Notes: generated by a model not told the origin, from the letters alone. DNA of 64,000 nucleotides from Akkermansia muciniphila (GCA_945898055.1 CAMDGV010000013.1:1-64000); one strand, 5' to 3'. Shown: positions 53,139 to 63,375, counted from the first letter of the stretch. Translations and numbers: made by a program.

Positions 53139-55340
53139 ATGAATTACACACGTCATGCCGCCCGGTTTTTAGGCACCCTTGCGGCGTTAGTCTTTCCTCT
53201 GAAAGCCGCTGAAACGGCGGTTGATTCGAGCATTGTTGTCCAGTCGAAAGATGGATTCAGTGAAGTTGAAATGTCGCCTGACGCCAAGACCGCAACGGCG
53301 AAGAACGGGGTGGTGGTCCAGTGGATGGGCAGTACCGTTTCGGCCCAAACAATTGCGATCGATCAAGAAGGTGGGACTGCTTTCGCTGACGGCGACGTGG
53401 TAGTGGAATACATCGATGACAAAGGGGGCAATCAGCGTTGGAAGGGGAGCAAAGTCCGTTATGATTTTAAGAATAAACGCATTGAGGCGGAGAATTTCCG
53501 TTTCGGTCGCAGTCCCTTCTTTATTGGGGGGCAAAAGGTCGAAGTTTCACAGAGCACCACGAATCAAGTAGTAACGCAAGCGACTCTAACTACCGACGAT
53601 ATTTCATCGCCATCCTATCGAATTCAGGCCCGACGCCTGACAATTACGGCTGATAAAACCATCGTTGCTGAGAATGCTTTGCTCTATTTGGGCAAAGTTC
53701 CGGTGATGTATTTCCCTAAGTACACGCGGAAAGCGGACTCACATTCCAATTTTTGGACGGCCTCCCCCGGTTACAGAAGTCTCTACGGAGCCTTTTTTCT
53801 AAGCAGTTATCATTGGCAATTAAAGACCAATTTAAACGCTGATTTAGATCTGGATTACCGACAACGCCGAGGGGTGGGTGGGGGACCACGATTTTCCTTT
53901 GATACCGATAACTTAGGCAAGGGTGGCGGCGGGTTTTATTATTTGCGCGATCAGGCGCCGGAATTGAGTTCTTTTAATGGGCCGATTGATCCCGACCGCT
54001 ATCGATTTGATTTGCGGCATTCGATTACCAACGACGACGGATTTGAATTCAAGGGTTTGGTTCAAGGGCAAAGTGATCCCCGGGTCTGGCGCGATTTCTT
54101 TGAACGCGAATTCCGGAGCAATCCACAGCCCAAGTCCTTTATTGAAGCCGGTAAAGCTTGGTCGAACTGGTCGCTGGATCTGTTGACTCAGGTGCAGGTC
54201 AACGACTTCTTCACCACGGTCGAGCGATTACCCGACATTCGGTTCAAGGGGTATCGTCAGCAGATCGGAGAGACGCCGCTGTACTATGAGAGCGAAAATT
54301 CACTGGCCTATCTGCGATACCGAGACGCATTGCCTGGTGGCACGAACTATGCGGCTTTTCGAGCCGATTCGTATCATCAGATTCTGGCACCAGAAACGTA
54401 TTTTGGATGGCTCAACGTGACACCGAGGGCAGGTGGGCGATTGACCCATTACGGGGAACCGGAAGGGAATGGGGATATAAAATCTGCACGAGATCGCTGG
54501 GTTATCAATAGCGGTGTGGATGTTGGCACCAAGGCTTCGCAAGTCTGGCCTGGGATTTCTAATCGGGTACTCGATATGAACGGAATGCGTCATATTGCTG
54601 AGCCGACGATCAGCTATGTTTATGTGCCACAACCGGACAAGACACCGCTTGAGATTCCTCAATTTGATCGTGAATTGATCTCGCCGCGACTGTTGCCGGT
54701 CCATTTTCCAGATTACACCCAAATCGACTCGGTCGATTCCCAGAACACGTTACGGATGGGGCTACGGAATAAGATTCAAACGAAGCGCTCTGGGATAGTG
54801 GAGAACGTGATGAATTGGGCGGTGTTGACCGACTGGCGACTGCGACCACGCGATGATCAGAATACTTTCCCAGACATTTACTCGGACTTCGACTTTACCC
54901 CACGTCAATGGATCACTTTGACTTCAGAGACTCGTTACGATCCGAGCACCCAATCGTATCGAGAGAGCAATCATCGAGTGACCCTAACCCCAGACGAGTG
55001 GATTGACTGGAGTGTAGGTCACCGGTATTTGAGAGATGATTTCCAGACATACGGGACTGGTAATAACGTGATTTTTAGCAGTGTCTTCATGCGATTCAAC
55101 GAGAACTGGGGAGCTCGATTAGCTCATCAATTTGAGACCCGCGACGGAGTGCTGGAAGAACAGCAGTATCAGATTTACCGAGACCTAAGGAGTTGGACCG
55201 CGGCACTGGGTGTACGGTTGCGAGATAACCGCACTGGCAAGTCGGATTGGACCGTTGGATTGACCTTCTCGCTGAAAGCCTTTCCTCGCTTTGGCCTCGG
55301 TGAAGACCGCAATAACGCGATGTTGATGTTAGGCAGGTAA
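53139..55340 (+). CDS. lptD: LPS-assembly outer-membrane protein LptD, cysteine-free
   Basis: Outer-membrane beta-barrel of 733 residues that inserts LPS into the outer leaflet together with LptE. After a signal peptide comes an OstA/LptA-like jellyroll (about 30-220; AKNGVVVQWMG, GTAFADGDVVVEY) and then the barrel (FPKYTRKADSHSNFW onward, ending LGLGEDRNN-like). The protein has no cysteine at all, whereas E. coli LptD needs two disulfides to mature. Its presence shows a lipopolysaccharide-bearing outer membrane. ATG start; it is followed by a gap and the DUF1501 gene on the other strand. An 8-bp inverted repeat (GAGAGGTT 53047-53054, AACCTCTC 53084-53091) lies upstream. Confidence 0.88.
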   Translation: MNYTRHAARFLGTLAALVFPLKAAETAVDSSIVVQSKDGFSEVEMSPDAKTATAKNGVVVQWMGSTVSAQTIAIDQEGGTAFADGDVVVEYIDDKGGNQRWKGSKVRYDFKNKRIEAENFRFGRSPFFIGGQKVEVSQSTTNQVVTQATLTTDDISSPSYRIQARRLTITADKTIVAENALLYLGKVPVMYFPKYTRKADSHSNFWTASPGYRSLYGAFFLSSYHWQLKTNLNADLDLDYRQRRGVGGGPRFSFDTDNLGKGGGGFYYLRDQAPELSSFNGPIDPDRYRFDLRHSITNDDGFEFKGLVQGQSDPRVWRDFFEREFRSNPQPKSFIEAGKAWSNWSLDLLTQVQVNDFFTTVERLPDIRFKGYRQQIGETPLYYESENSLAYLRYRDALPGGTNYAAFRADSYHQILAPETYFGWLNVTPRAGGRLTHYGEPEGNGDIKSARDRWVINSGVDVGTKASQVWPGISNRVLDMNGMRHIAEPTISYVYVPQPDKTPLEIPQFDRELISPRLLPVHFPDYTQIDSVDSQNTLRMGLRNKIQTKRSGIVENVMNWAVLTDWRLRPRDDQNTFPDIYSDFDFTPRQWITLTSETRYDPSTQSYRESNHRVTLTPDEWIDWSVGHRYLRDDFQTYGTGNNVIFSSVFMRFNENWGARLAHQFETRDGVLEEQQYQIYRDLRSWTAALGVRLRDNRTGKSDWTVGLTFSLKAFPRFGLGEDRNNAMLMLGR

Positions 55341-55519
55341 AGGGATCAAGGAACCGATCCGCCGAAGCGTCGCAACAGTGAAGTCGCTGACGAACCTAAA
55401 CTAACAAGAGACTTAAACGAGGCTCGGTTACTCCCACACCAAAAGTGAATATAACTACTATTGTGCACCTTTAGTCAGGACGGGCACAAAGCGGGTTGAT
55501 CAGTCGGTTGGATTGATCT

Positions 55520-56911
55520 TTAGGAGTTCAAGACGCCCCAGATCGGTTTGGACCCTTTTTCAATCAAGCGGACCGGTCTGCCGTCTATCTCAATTTCTAG
55601 TCGCTCGGAATTCAATCCCAGTTGCCGCAAAATCGTGGCCTGCAAGTCACTGATGTACTGGGGATCTTGGACGGCCCGATATCCTACCTCGTCGGTTGCG
55701 CCGTGAATTGTCCCACCTCGGACCCCGCCGCCCGCTAGCCACGCGGTAAATCCTTTGGGATTGTGGTCGCGCCCAGTGGTATTTTGGGACCATGGGGTCC
55801 GCCCAAATTCACTCGACCAGACAACCAAGGTGTCATCCAACAAGCCTCGTTGCTTTAGATCCTTTAATAAACCAGCAATCGGCCGATCGGTTTGTCGACA
55901 CAAAGGGCCGTGGCTCTCCATATCGTCATGGGCATCCCAAGACCCATTTCCCCTACCTCCAGCGTGACAAACTTGAATGAATCGGACCCCTCGTTCGACC
56001 AAGCGGCGGGCCAATAAGAGCTGCTTGCCGAAGTCGTCCGTTTCAGTTTTTCCAATGCCATACAACTGTTTGATCGACTCGGATTCGGATCCCAAATCGA
56101 CGGCCTCAGGCGCGGAGAGTTGGAGTCGGGCGGCCAGTTCATAGGCCCGGGTTCGAGCGGCAATTGCGGAGTGAACGGCGTACCGTTGTCGGAACTCTTG
56201 GTTCAATGCCTGAAGGGCCTCCACTTGGCGATCTCGTTCTCGTTTGCTGGTTTCTTTGGGAGTCGAAAGGTTGTGAATAGGGACATCTCCATTTTGAAAC
56301 GGCGTTGCCGAAAAAGAGGCTCCCAGATAACCCCCACTCAATTGAACCGGCGACGATGGCTTTCCTAAGGTTACAAACGCGGGAAGATTTTGGTTTTCGC
56401 TACCCAGCGCATAGGAAATCCAGCTTCCCATCGAAGGATGCTCTAGCAATCGATCGCGATGACCGGTCGCCATTTCGATGACCGCTGGGAAATGGTTGGT
56501 TTCATGGCAAAACATCGATCGCACCACCGCAATGTCGTCGATCACCGAACCCACTTCAGGAAACCAATCGGACACGGGAATTCCGGATTGCCCGTAGCGC
56601 CGAAAAGTGCGTTTACACGGGATAACAGGCCGTTTCATTTGGGCCATATTATCACCAAAACCAACGGCATCCATCAAGGTGCCCGCATGACGATTGTCTT
56701 TGGGATCGAAGGTGTCGATGTGGCTGACCCCGCCGCACATAAATAAAAAAATGACCGATCGGGCTCGGGGCGGAAAATCAGCAACGGCTGACTGAATTTT
56801 CCCTTCTGCCGCAAACAAGGCCCCCATAGCTGTCCCAAAAAAGCCCAAGCCCGCTTGGTGCAAAAACTGGCGGCGTCCGATTTGTCCGCAAGGAAATGGG
56901 TTCGGGGTCAT
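55520..56911 (-). CDS. DUF1501 domain protein, Tat-exported
   Basis: Protein of 463 residues, third gene of a minus-strand operon. The twin-arginine signal is GRRQFLHQAGLGFFGTAMGA. DUF1501 landmarks: SVIFLFMCGGVSHIDTFDPK, LPAFVTLG, FIQVCHAGGRGNGSWDAHDD, VVWSSEFGRTPWSQ and GRDHNPKGFTAWLAGGGVRG. The fold is sulfatase/phosphatase-like and function is unknown. Its ATG overlaps the stop of the DUF1549/DUF1553 gene by four bases. The standard PVC partnership with that gene is therefore complete. Confidence 0.88.
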   Translation of the reverse strand: MTPNPFPCGQIGRRQFLHQAGLGFFGTAMGALFAAEGKIQSAVADFPPRARSVIFLFMCGGVSHIDTFDPKDNRHAGTLMDAVGFGDNMAQMKRPVIPCKRTFRRYGQSGIPVSDWFPEVGSVIDDIAVVRSMFCHETNHFPAVIEMATGHRDRLLEHPSMGSWISYALGSENQNLPAFVTLGKPSSPVQLSGGYLGASFSATPFQNGDVPIHNLSTPKETSKRERDRQVEALQALNQEFRQRYAVHSAIAARTRAYELAARLQLSAPEAVDLGSESESIKQLYGIGKTETDDFGKQLLLARRLVERGVRFIQVCHAGGRGNGSWDAHDDMESHGPLCRQTDRPIAGLLKDLKQRGLLDDTLVVWSSEFGRTPWSQNTTGRDHNPKGFTAWLAGGGVRGGTIHGATDEVGYRAVQDPQYISDLQATILRQLGLNSERLEIEIDGRPVRLIEKGSKPIWGVLNS

Positions 56912-59085
56912 GGAATATAAAGGAACTCATCCAAGTTAAATAAAACCCACGCGAAAGTGGGCAACTGCTTAGGCTGGCTATCGAGTAGAGCCAGGGAATG
57001 GCTCCATTCGCTCGGCGTTGGCGGTCGCCCTAAGGCCCAACGAAAACCTAAGACCACCGCGAGATTGAGATCGCCCTGACTTTCTCGTTGTAAACGCTCT
57101 CCAAACAACACCGAAGCACGCTGTCCCAAGGCATTATTCATCTGCCATAAGGCTTGGGGGGCGGTCACGGTCTGAGTCCGACGCAGACACACTTGGCGCC
57201 CATCTTCCACATCGAAAGTCTCCAAATAGTCGGGCATCACCTCTTGAAATGAACGATAGCCCCGCCTTAAAAAAGCCGTTCTCCGACCCGTTTTCTGGGT
57301 TAGAACTGCACTCTCATAGGACTTACCGCCCAAGGAGTAATCCAAGGCTCCTGCCACCTGCAAGAGAGTGTCGCGGAGGGCTTCAGCCTCTAATCGGCGC
57401 AGTGGAAATTTCCAATACTGACGATTGTCTGGATCGATCTTGCGATTACGGGATTCATGCGCTTCGTCGGCCGCTGAAGAACGCTGATAGGTTTCCGATA
57501 AGACAATCAATCGATGAAGCCACTTCTGACTGTAGCCGTGGGCTACAAATTCCGTGGAGAGCCAATCCAATAAGTCGGGATGCACGGGCTTACCCCCTAA
57601 GGACCCAAAATCACTGACCGACCCGTGTAATCCTGTCCCAAAATGCCAATACCAAATTCGGTTAACGAGGACCCGAGCGAACAACGGATTCTCGGGTGCC
57701 GTAAGCCAATCGACAAAAGTTTGACGCCGGCCTTCACGAAATTCTGGAGGGGAATCTGCGAAGGGAAAACCAGGTTTTACTTCCATATCCAGCCTCGGTT
57801 TCGTTGGATCACCCGTGTTCAGCACAAAACTTTTCTCAGCTAGTTTCTTGGAGTCCTCTTCCACTGTGAAAACCACCGGCAAAGGTTCTGGCTTCTTTAG
57901 GGCATCAATCTCTTTTAAAGCCTGATCATAACTTGCCACCCGCTCGGTTGGCATCACCTGCTTAATCTTCGGAGAATCAATCCGCAGAATAGGATAGTAG
58001 TCATCGTAGATTTTCTGTTCATCCACAGTTCTAGTTTCCTCTGACTTCCGGATCGCAGACTGAACATCAGCGGGAAAAGAGAGCACCCGTTCTTCGAAAA
58101 GCTTACGATAATACGGCTCGATTAGTTGCCGCATTTTGTCCACCGCAACCTTCAAACGGCGCTCATACTCATCGACTTTTTCTCCCTGCAGAAACACCTG
58201 TTCCGGTGTCGCTAAATCCAATGGTCGCAAGACCAATGGATCAAACAGGGCTTTCATCGCGTAATAGTCGGACTGCCGGATCGGGTCATAGAAATGGTCA
58301 TGACACTTGGCACAACCCACGGTCATACCCATGAAGGCTGTCGAAATGGTCTCAACCGCTGACAACGCCAACATCTGGTCTTTGTCATTGGAACTCGTTG
58401 CACCGCGCGACAAGAACCCCAAGGCAAAGACATCCTCCGGTCGGGCTTCAACCGCACTCAAATGGCCCGCCGCAGAAATCCCTCGTCGTTTGCGGGCCCG
58501 ATTTCCGAGGATTTGTGCTCGAGCAAAGTCGTCGGCTGGCAAATCGCGGTTGACCGCCGAAATAACCCAGTCCCGCCAATAATGAATCCCGGGTGCCGCG
58601 GGCATATTTTCATCGATATCGGAGTATCGCAGGACATCCAGCCAATGACGTCCATAACGAACTCCATACTGTTCACTGCTTAGCAAGCGTTGAACCACGG
58701 ACCCAGCGGCTTCAGTAGTTTCATCCTTTAGGAAGGCTTCTTGCTCTTCAACAGTGGGAGCCAAACCGGTCAGATCTAAGGTGACACGGCGTAACCATGT
58801 CGACTTATCCGCTCGTCCTACAATTTTTAAGCCCAGACTTTGCTGTTCCACAGCCAGAAAATCATCGATGGAGTTTTCTGAGGGGCTGGCGGTGGACGGA
58901 ACGGCGTGGTGACTCCTTGGTTTAAGCGACCAAAGGGCGTCGCGACTCACCGGTTTTGGAGGGGCGGCGTCGACGAAAAAGGTGAGCACGGCCAGCAACC
59001 CTCCCCGCAATCCAAGAACTGACCACGGTCCTCTCAGCAATGCGTTGGACCGAAGCAAAGCCTTGAGTGAACGACAGGGGGACAT
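56908..59085 (-). CDS. DUF1549/DUF1553 cytochrome-type protein
   Basis: Exported protein of 725 residues. DUF1549 (about 50-260; SIDDFLAVEQQSLGLKIV, WLRRVTLDLTGLAP, RYGRHWLDVLRYSD) is followed by a haem-like motif CAKCHDH (Cys258-Cys261-His262), then DUF1553 (about 430-700; FVDWLTAPENPLFARVLVNR, HFGTGLHGSVSDFGSLGGKP, WLHRLIVLSETYQRSS). The start at 59085 has a ribosome binding site (GAAAGGA, on the minus strand at 59091-59097), so it was preferred to 59127. It follows the PVC cytochrome gene by 52 bases and overlaps the DUF1501 gene, so all three belong to one operon. Substrate unknown. Confidence 0.88.
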   Translation of the reverse strand: MSPCRSLKALLRSNALLRGPWSVLGLRGGLLAVLTFFVDAAPPKPVSRDALWSLKPRSHHAVPSTASPSENSIDDFLAVEQQSLGLKIVGRADKSTWLRRVTLDLTGLAPTVEEQEAFLKDETTEAAGSVVQRLLSSEQYGVRYGRHWLDVLRYSDIDENMPAAPGIHYWRDWVISAVNRDLPADDFARAQILGNRARKRRGISAAGHLSAVEARPEDVFALGFLSRGATSSNDKDQMLALSAVETISTAFMGMTVGCAKCHDHFYDPIRQSDYYAMKALFDPLVLRPLDLATPEQVFLQGEKVDEYERRLKVAVDKMRQLIEPYYRKLFEERVLSFPADVQSAIRKSEETRTVDEQKIYDDYYPILRIDSPKIKQVMPTERVASYDQALKEIDALKKPEPLPVVFTVEEDSKKLAEKSFVLNTGDPTKPRLDMEVKPGFPFADSPPEFREGRRQTFVDWLTAPENPLFARVLVNRIWYWHFGTGLHGSVSDFGSLGGKPVHPDLLDWLSTEFVAHGYSQKWLHRLIVLSETYQRSSAADEAHESRNRKIDPDNRQYWKFPLRRLEAEALRDTLLQVAGALDYSLGGKSYESAVLTQKTGRRTAFLRRGYRSFQEVMPDYLETFDVEDGRQVCLRRTQTVTAPQALWQMNNALGQRASVLFGERLQRESQGDLNLAVVLGFRWALGRPPTPSEWSHSLALLDSQPKQLPTFAWVLFNLDEFLYIP

Positions 59086-59137
59086 AGGTGTCCTTTCAAT
59101 TAACCTTACAAAGGGTGAAGGCTGCAATGGGCAATTT

Positions 59138-61747
59138 CTATCGCAGTTTTAACAACTCCGCTTCGGTCCAAGAATCCTCTCGCTTGGATTCACTTTGGCG
59201 GATGTTGCGGACTAACTCGATGTTAACAGGTTCACCGGTGTGATCCCATTCACGGCGAATATAGGTCAGGACATCGGCGATTTGCCGATCATCGAGGGCT
59301 TCGGCGAGCGCGGGCATATTCAACTCGTACCGGACCCCTTTCACGGTTAGGGCGTCACGAACGCCGTGGAGCACGATTCGGATTAAGCGTTGGTCCGATC
59401 CTAGCACCCACTCTGAATCCACTAGCGGAGGTGCTAGCCCCTCTTGTCCTCGTCCATGGGGTTGATGACAAGCACCACAAAGAGTCGGATAGACCTCACG
59501 TCCTCGCTCAATGCTGGCGGCGAATTCAGCATTAATGGCCCGCACCGGCGTCTGTATTTCCAGCTCCATTCCAGGCTTTCCTGCCCAGGAAAAGAGGGAT
59601 TCCACCTTCTTAAATCGTGAGACGACTTCCGGCTCAATTCGGGTGCGTAAGGCTTTCAATCCCGCGGGTTCGCTCGGAAGCATCAAGGTCTTTTGTTTCG
59701 GACTGCCCGCCACTTTGACCGGAACTGCGGTTAACGCAAAGCCATCGAGAATCGCTACCATCCGACGGTCATTCGGCGGTCGATTGGCTGCCAAGGCTAG
59801 CGTACTTGAAATGGCATCAGCATTGCCCGAGATCATCACACATTGAGCCAGTCGCGAGAATAAAGGTAAGTGATCGTCTCCTCCGATAGGATTGGCCGGG
59901 TCCGTCAATAGCCTCTGGAGAAAAGTGAACTCTCGACCTCGGAGACCGCTCACTGCTGAATCAAATCGCAGCTTAGAACCGGGATAATTCAGCAGCAGAG
60001 ATTGCATCACTGGTTCCGCCTGTGCTGCCGGAAGATCTCCTAAAGTTAAGAGCAGTTGGGAATGAGATTCAGTCGAGAGTCGCCCCACATTCGAATAAAG
60101 GATCTTTAGGAAAGACTCACGCTGAGGGCCTGAGGCCGAGGCACTGAGAACTCTCAAGGCAGCGCGCTGAACTCGAGGGTCGGGATCAGTCAGGGCCGAC
60201 GCTAGAAGTTCCGGTCGGAGGGCTCGCATCCCTTCCAAAGTCCAGAGTGCTTGCACCCGACCTAACGCTGAAGTTGTTGCCGAAATCAGTAATCCGCTGA
60301 GTGCCTTTTCGGTGTCGGGTTCGGGCGACTGAATTAAAAGCCGCTGAGCTGTATCACGCCAAAACCCATTGCTATCGGAGAGTCGACTTAATTTGTCGGC
60401 GAGTGAAGGCCGCTCCGACCACGCTTTGGTTCGCTCAGGTTTCTTGCCGGCATGAACAATCCGATAAATTCGCCCCAGATCCAAAGGCCCCTGCAGTTGC
60501 CGCGATTCAATCTGTTTGCGCAGATAACTGGTCAAATAAATACGGTGTTGGATCAAGCCTCGGGCCATGTCGACAATGTAGAGGGCACCGTCGGGGCCGT
60601 TTTGTAAGGAGACCGGTCGGAAGCGTTCGTCGGTCGAGGTTAGGAACTCCGATTCGGGATAGGCATTGGTTGCCTGCAACACGCCATCGGAGGTTCGAAT
60701 ATGATTGCGGCGAATGAGATTGGCACTGGGTTCACAGAGGAAAACATCTCCCTGATAGTCTTTTGGAAATTGATCACCACGATACACCAGCGGACCACAA
60801 GCGGCTGTGAATTGATCCAAACGCCCGTTTGCCGCGAGTGTCTTGGGTTGGTAACCACGATTCACTCCTGGGTTCACTCGACTTGGCCACACTTTTTGGC
60901 TCGCAGCCAATTGAAAATTGAGTCCGAAGGGTTGCCTTAAATTGGGGTTACGAGCGAGGGCATTCCCCGGCAGTAGGTCCGCTCGGATCTGGTCGGAATT
61001 CGAATTATAGAAGAGTCGCCCTTCATCGTCCTGAGTGATGCCCCACTGCCCACGAAAGGCGGTTTCCTCTGCCACCCAATTGGTCGGCGAGCCGCCCCCG
61101 TGACGATACCGTGTGGTGTGGTTGGCCGAATAAATCCAGTTATCGAGAGCTAAAAGCAGACCATTACTTGCATGTTCCGGATTGGACTTTGCACCAAGCG
61201 ATGGGTTGTTTTGGTTGGCATAATCGGACGATACCAAAAGTTTTTCATCGGCTCGACCGTCTCCGTCGGTATCCCGCATAAACCAAAGGCGCGGAGGTTC
61301 CGCGATCAAGGCGCCCCCATGGGTTAACATGACCGCTCTTGGCATGACTAATTTATCCGCAAAAACCGTGCGACGATCCATCTGGCCGTCCCCATTTAAG
61401 TCACTCAAAATCACCACCGCCCCAAGAGGTTCTGGCTCCCCTGCCCCATCCGATGATCGCATATAGCCCGACATTTCCACCACCCAAAGGCGCCCTTGGT
61501 GATCGAATTGAATGGCGACCGGTGATTTTATAAGAGGTTCGGCAGCGACTAGCTCCGCAGTGAAGCCGAGCGGAAGCCGAAAGGATTTAATTTGATCTTC
61601 AGGTGATAAAACGGGGGCAGTTGGAATAAGGTGCGAAGCGACAACTTCCGACTGGATTTCACCCTGTTTATCTCCGCTTTGTCCAAGGGCTGACCTAGCA
61701 ACCACGGAGGCAACGGCAACGACTAAAAAAAAGAAACGAGGACACAT
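59138..61747 (-). CDS. PVC-type dehydrogenase with HEAT repeats and C-terminal cytochrome c
   Basis: Exported protein of 869 residues, first gene of a minus-strand operon. Order: signal peptide (1-22); dehydrogenase propeller (about 50-430; FRLPLGFTAELVAAEPLIKS, DTDGDGRADEKLL and NGPDGALYIVDMARGLIQHR); HEAT repeats (about 460-640); cytochrome c (CGACH, Cys757-Cys760-His761; PALAEALDDRQIADVLTYIR). This is the standard PVC arrangement. It is the haem counterpart of the cupredoxin fusion at 19653-22976. It probably oxidises a sugar or alcohol in the periplasm. Confidence 0.88.
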   Translation of the reverse strand: MCPRFFFLVVAVASVVARSALGQSGDKQGEIQSEVVASHLIPTAPVLSPEDQIKSFRLPLGFTAELVAAEPLIKSPVAIQFDHQGRLWVVEMSGYMRSSDGAGEPEPLGAVVILSDLNGDGQMDRRTVFADKLVMPRAVMLTHGGALIAEPPRLWFMRDTDGDGRADEKLLVSSDYANQNNPSLGAKSNPEHASNGLLLALDNWIYSANHTTRYRHGGGSPTNWVAEETAFRGQWGITQDDEGRLFYNSNSDQIRADLLPGNALARNPNLRQPFGLNFQLAASQKVWPSRVNPGVNRGYQPKTLAANGRLDQFTAACGPLVYRGDQFPKDYQGDVFLCEPSANLIRRNHIRTSDGVLQATNAYPESEFLTSTDERFRPVSLQNGPDGALYIVDMARGLIQHRIYLTSYLRKQIESRQLQGPLDLGRIYRIVHAGKKPERTKAWSERPSLADKLSRLSDSNGFWRDTAQRLLIQSPEPDTEKALSGLLISATTSALGRVQALWTLEGMRALRPELLASALTDPDPRVQRAALRVLSASASGPQRESFLKILYSNVGRLSTESHSQLLLTLGDLPAAQAEPVMQSLLLNYPGSKLRFDSAVSGLRGREFTFLQRLLTDPANPIGGDDHLPLFSRLAQCVMISGNADAISSTLALAANRPPNDRRMVAILDGFALTAVPVKVAGSPKQKTLMLPSEPAGLKALRTRIEPEVVSRFKKVESLFSWAGKPGMELEIQTPVRAINAEFAASIERGREVYPTLCGACHQPHGRGQEGLAPPLVDSEWVLGSDQRLIRIVLHGVRDALTVKGVRYELNMPALAEALDDRQIADVLTYIRREWDHTGEPVNIELVRNIRQSESKREDSWTEAELLKLR

Positions 61748-61899
61748 AACTTAATCCGCTGGGATCCCAGGCATCACTTTGTGGGTGCTCCAGATCTTGA
61801 CGGTGCTGATAAAGTACATCGGACGCGAATTCTGCCAAGCCGGTTCCTTCAGTCTCGTTCTTGCCATTTGCCTGTCGATACTGGCTTCTTAGTCCAACA

Positions 61900-62226
61900 A
61901 TGAGCGTTTGGATTGATGTTGCAGAGGAATCTAGTCTTCAAGTTGGACACTGTCGTACCGTTGAAGTTCGTGGATTACGACTGGCGTTAGCTCGTCTTCC
62001 TGTCGGCTTTTATGCGGTTGCCGATGCCTGTCCGCATCGGGGCGGCGCACTAGGGGCCGGTTGCCTTGAAGGCACCAAACTCCATTGCCCACTCCATGGA
62101 TGGGGGTTCGATGTCCAAACGGGTGCCTGCGACGAACGTCCAGAAAAGCCGGTTCGCACCTATCTCACGCGGGTCGAAGACGGCCGTGTCTGGGTTCAGT
62201 GCGACGGATCGATCAACTCCATTTAG
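61900..62226 (+). CDS. Rieske [2Fe-2S] ferredoxin-like protein
   Basis: Small protein of 108 residues. The Rieske motifs are CPHRGGALGAG (Cys44, His46) and CPLHGWGFD (Cys63, His66), 16 residues apart. The type resembles NirD/BphF ferredoxins that feed electrons to oxygenases or nitrite reductase. No oxygenase or reductase is adjacent. The open frame starts at 61861, but the ATG at 61900 (MSVWIDVAEE) gives the standard N-terminus. Cytosolic. Confidence 0.9.
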   Translation: MSVWIDVAEESSLQVGHCRTVEVRGLRLALARLPVGFYAVADACPHRGGALGAGCLEGTKLHCPLHGWGFDVQTGACDERPEKPVRTYLTRVEDGRVWVQCDGSINSI

Positions 62227-62355
62227 AGGAGGGCCCTGATCCCGGCTTACCCCACCGCTTACCTCACCGCGACGCCTGATGCGCCCTTCTGATCCTCACC
62301 ACGGTGAGGCACGAGGATCTAGGAACTCGGCAGTTCGAACACAAAAAGCCGTGGA

Positions 62356-63375
62356 TCAAGGTTTAGAAAACTCAACCGTGGCGCTGAGTTCGGGCGTCAA
62401 AAAACGATCCGGCGACAGTATCTGAATTTTGATTTGAAGTGTGCCCTTTTGCCGATTTGCTTCCGGAGCGATCTCGGCAACCACACCGTCGTAGCGTTTA
62501 TGGGCATAGGCCTGTGGAAAGAGAACGCACTTTTGTCCCAAGGAAACTTTGGCGAGATCCGACTCATTAATATCAATCTCGACCTGCAAATCCTTTAGAT
62601 CAGCCACGGCAATTAATGAAGAACTCGGCCCACGCCCGCCACCGAAGGTTTGGGGCGTCACTAGTTCATTGGGATCGACCAGTTTTTCCAGGACAACCCC
62701 GTTTACCGGAGAACGAATGACACACCAATTCAGCCAAGTTTCAATGGTCTTCCGGGTTCCTTGGATTTGTTGAACATGCGCTTCGGCAGAACGCAAATTG
62801 AGACGCGAATCATCGAGAACTTTTTGCATTTCCACCTGACGTTCCACTAGGTCGGTGGTGCGTCGAAGATCCATAAGAGCTCGGTCAACCGCCACTTTAG
62901 CGACCGCCAACAGACCCTCGTTCTCGGCAAGCCGAGCTTGGTACTCGGTGTCATCGAGTACGACGACCACCTGCCCGTTGGTAACGCTGTCACCCTTGCG
63001 CACCCCGATCCACTTGACGACGCCCATAAACCGCGGACTGATCTCAATTCGTTCTCGGGCCACAAGGTAGCCCGAAACAGTGAGCAAGATCCCCTTCCCT
63101 TCGACTCGGTTTGTTGCACCGTCGATCCGCGCTGTTTCCTTCGGGGCGATCGCCTCCGAATTCATGCGGTCAGACGGGGCAACTTCGGCTGGTTTACTTA
63201 CCCCACGCGGTCCCGATTTGGCACCAGACCGATCGTGGTCAGAGGCTCTTGGTACAGCATAAAAAGCAATACCCGCAGTCAGGATCAAAACACCGCAAAA
63301 AATAGACCAAAGAGGTGCTGAGGAACGAGATTTTCGATGCGACGCAATCCGGAGCCGTTCGAGTGAGTCATTCAT
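62356..63375 (-). CDS. HlyD/MacA-family periplasmic adaptor subunit
   Basis: Membrane-fusion protein of 339 residues that links an inner-membrane pump to the outer membrane. An N-terminal anchor (LWSIFCGVLILTAGIAFYAV) is followed by a biotinyl-lipoyl-like domain (GVVKWIGVRKGDSVTNGQVV), a coiled-coil hairpin (about 155-220), a second lipoyl half (CVIRSPVNGVVLEKLV) and a beta-barrel region with DPNELVTPQ and LQVEIDINESDLAKV. Its ATG overlaps the stop of the permease gene by four bases, so permease and adaptor come from one message and should form a MacAB-like exporter. Confidence 0.88.
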   Translation of the reverse strand: MNDSLERLRIASHRKSRSSAPLWSIFCGVLILTAGIAFYAVPRASDHDRSGAKSGPRGVSKPAEVAPSDRMNSEAIAPKETARIDGATNRVEGKGILLTVSGYLVARERIEISPRFMGVVKWIGVRKGDSVTNGQVVVVLDDTEYQARLAENEGLLAVAKVAVDRALMDLRRTTDLVERQVEMQKVLDDSRLNLRSAEAHVQQIQGTRKTIETWLNWCVIRSPVNGVVLEKLVDPNELVTPQTFGGGRGPSSSLIAVADLKDLQVEIDINESDLAKVSLGQKCVLFPQAYAHKRYDGVVAEIAPEANRQKGTLQIKIQILSPDRFLTPELSATVEFSKP

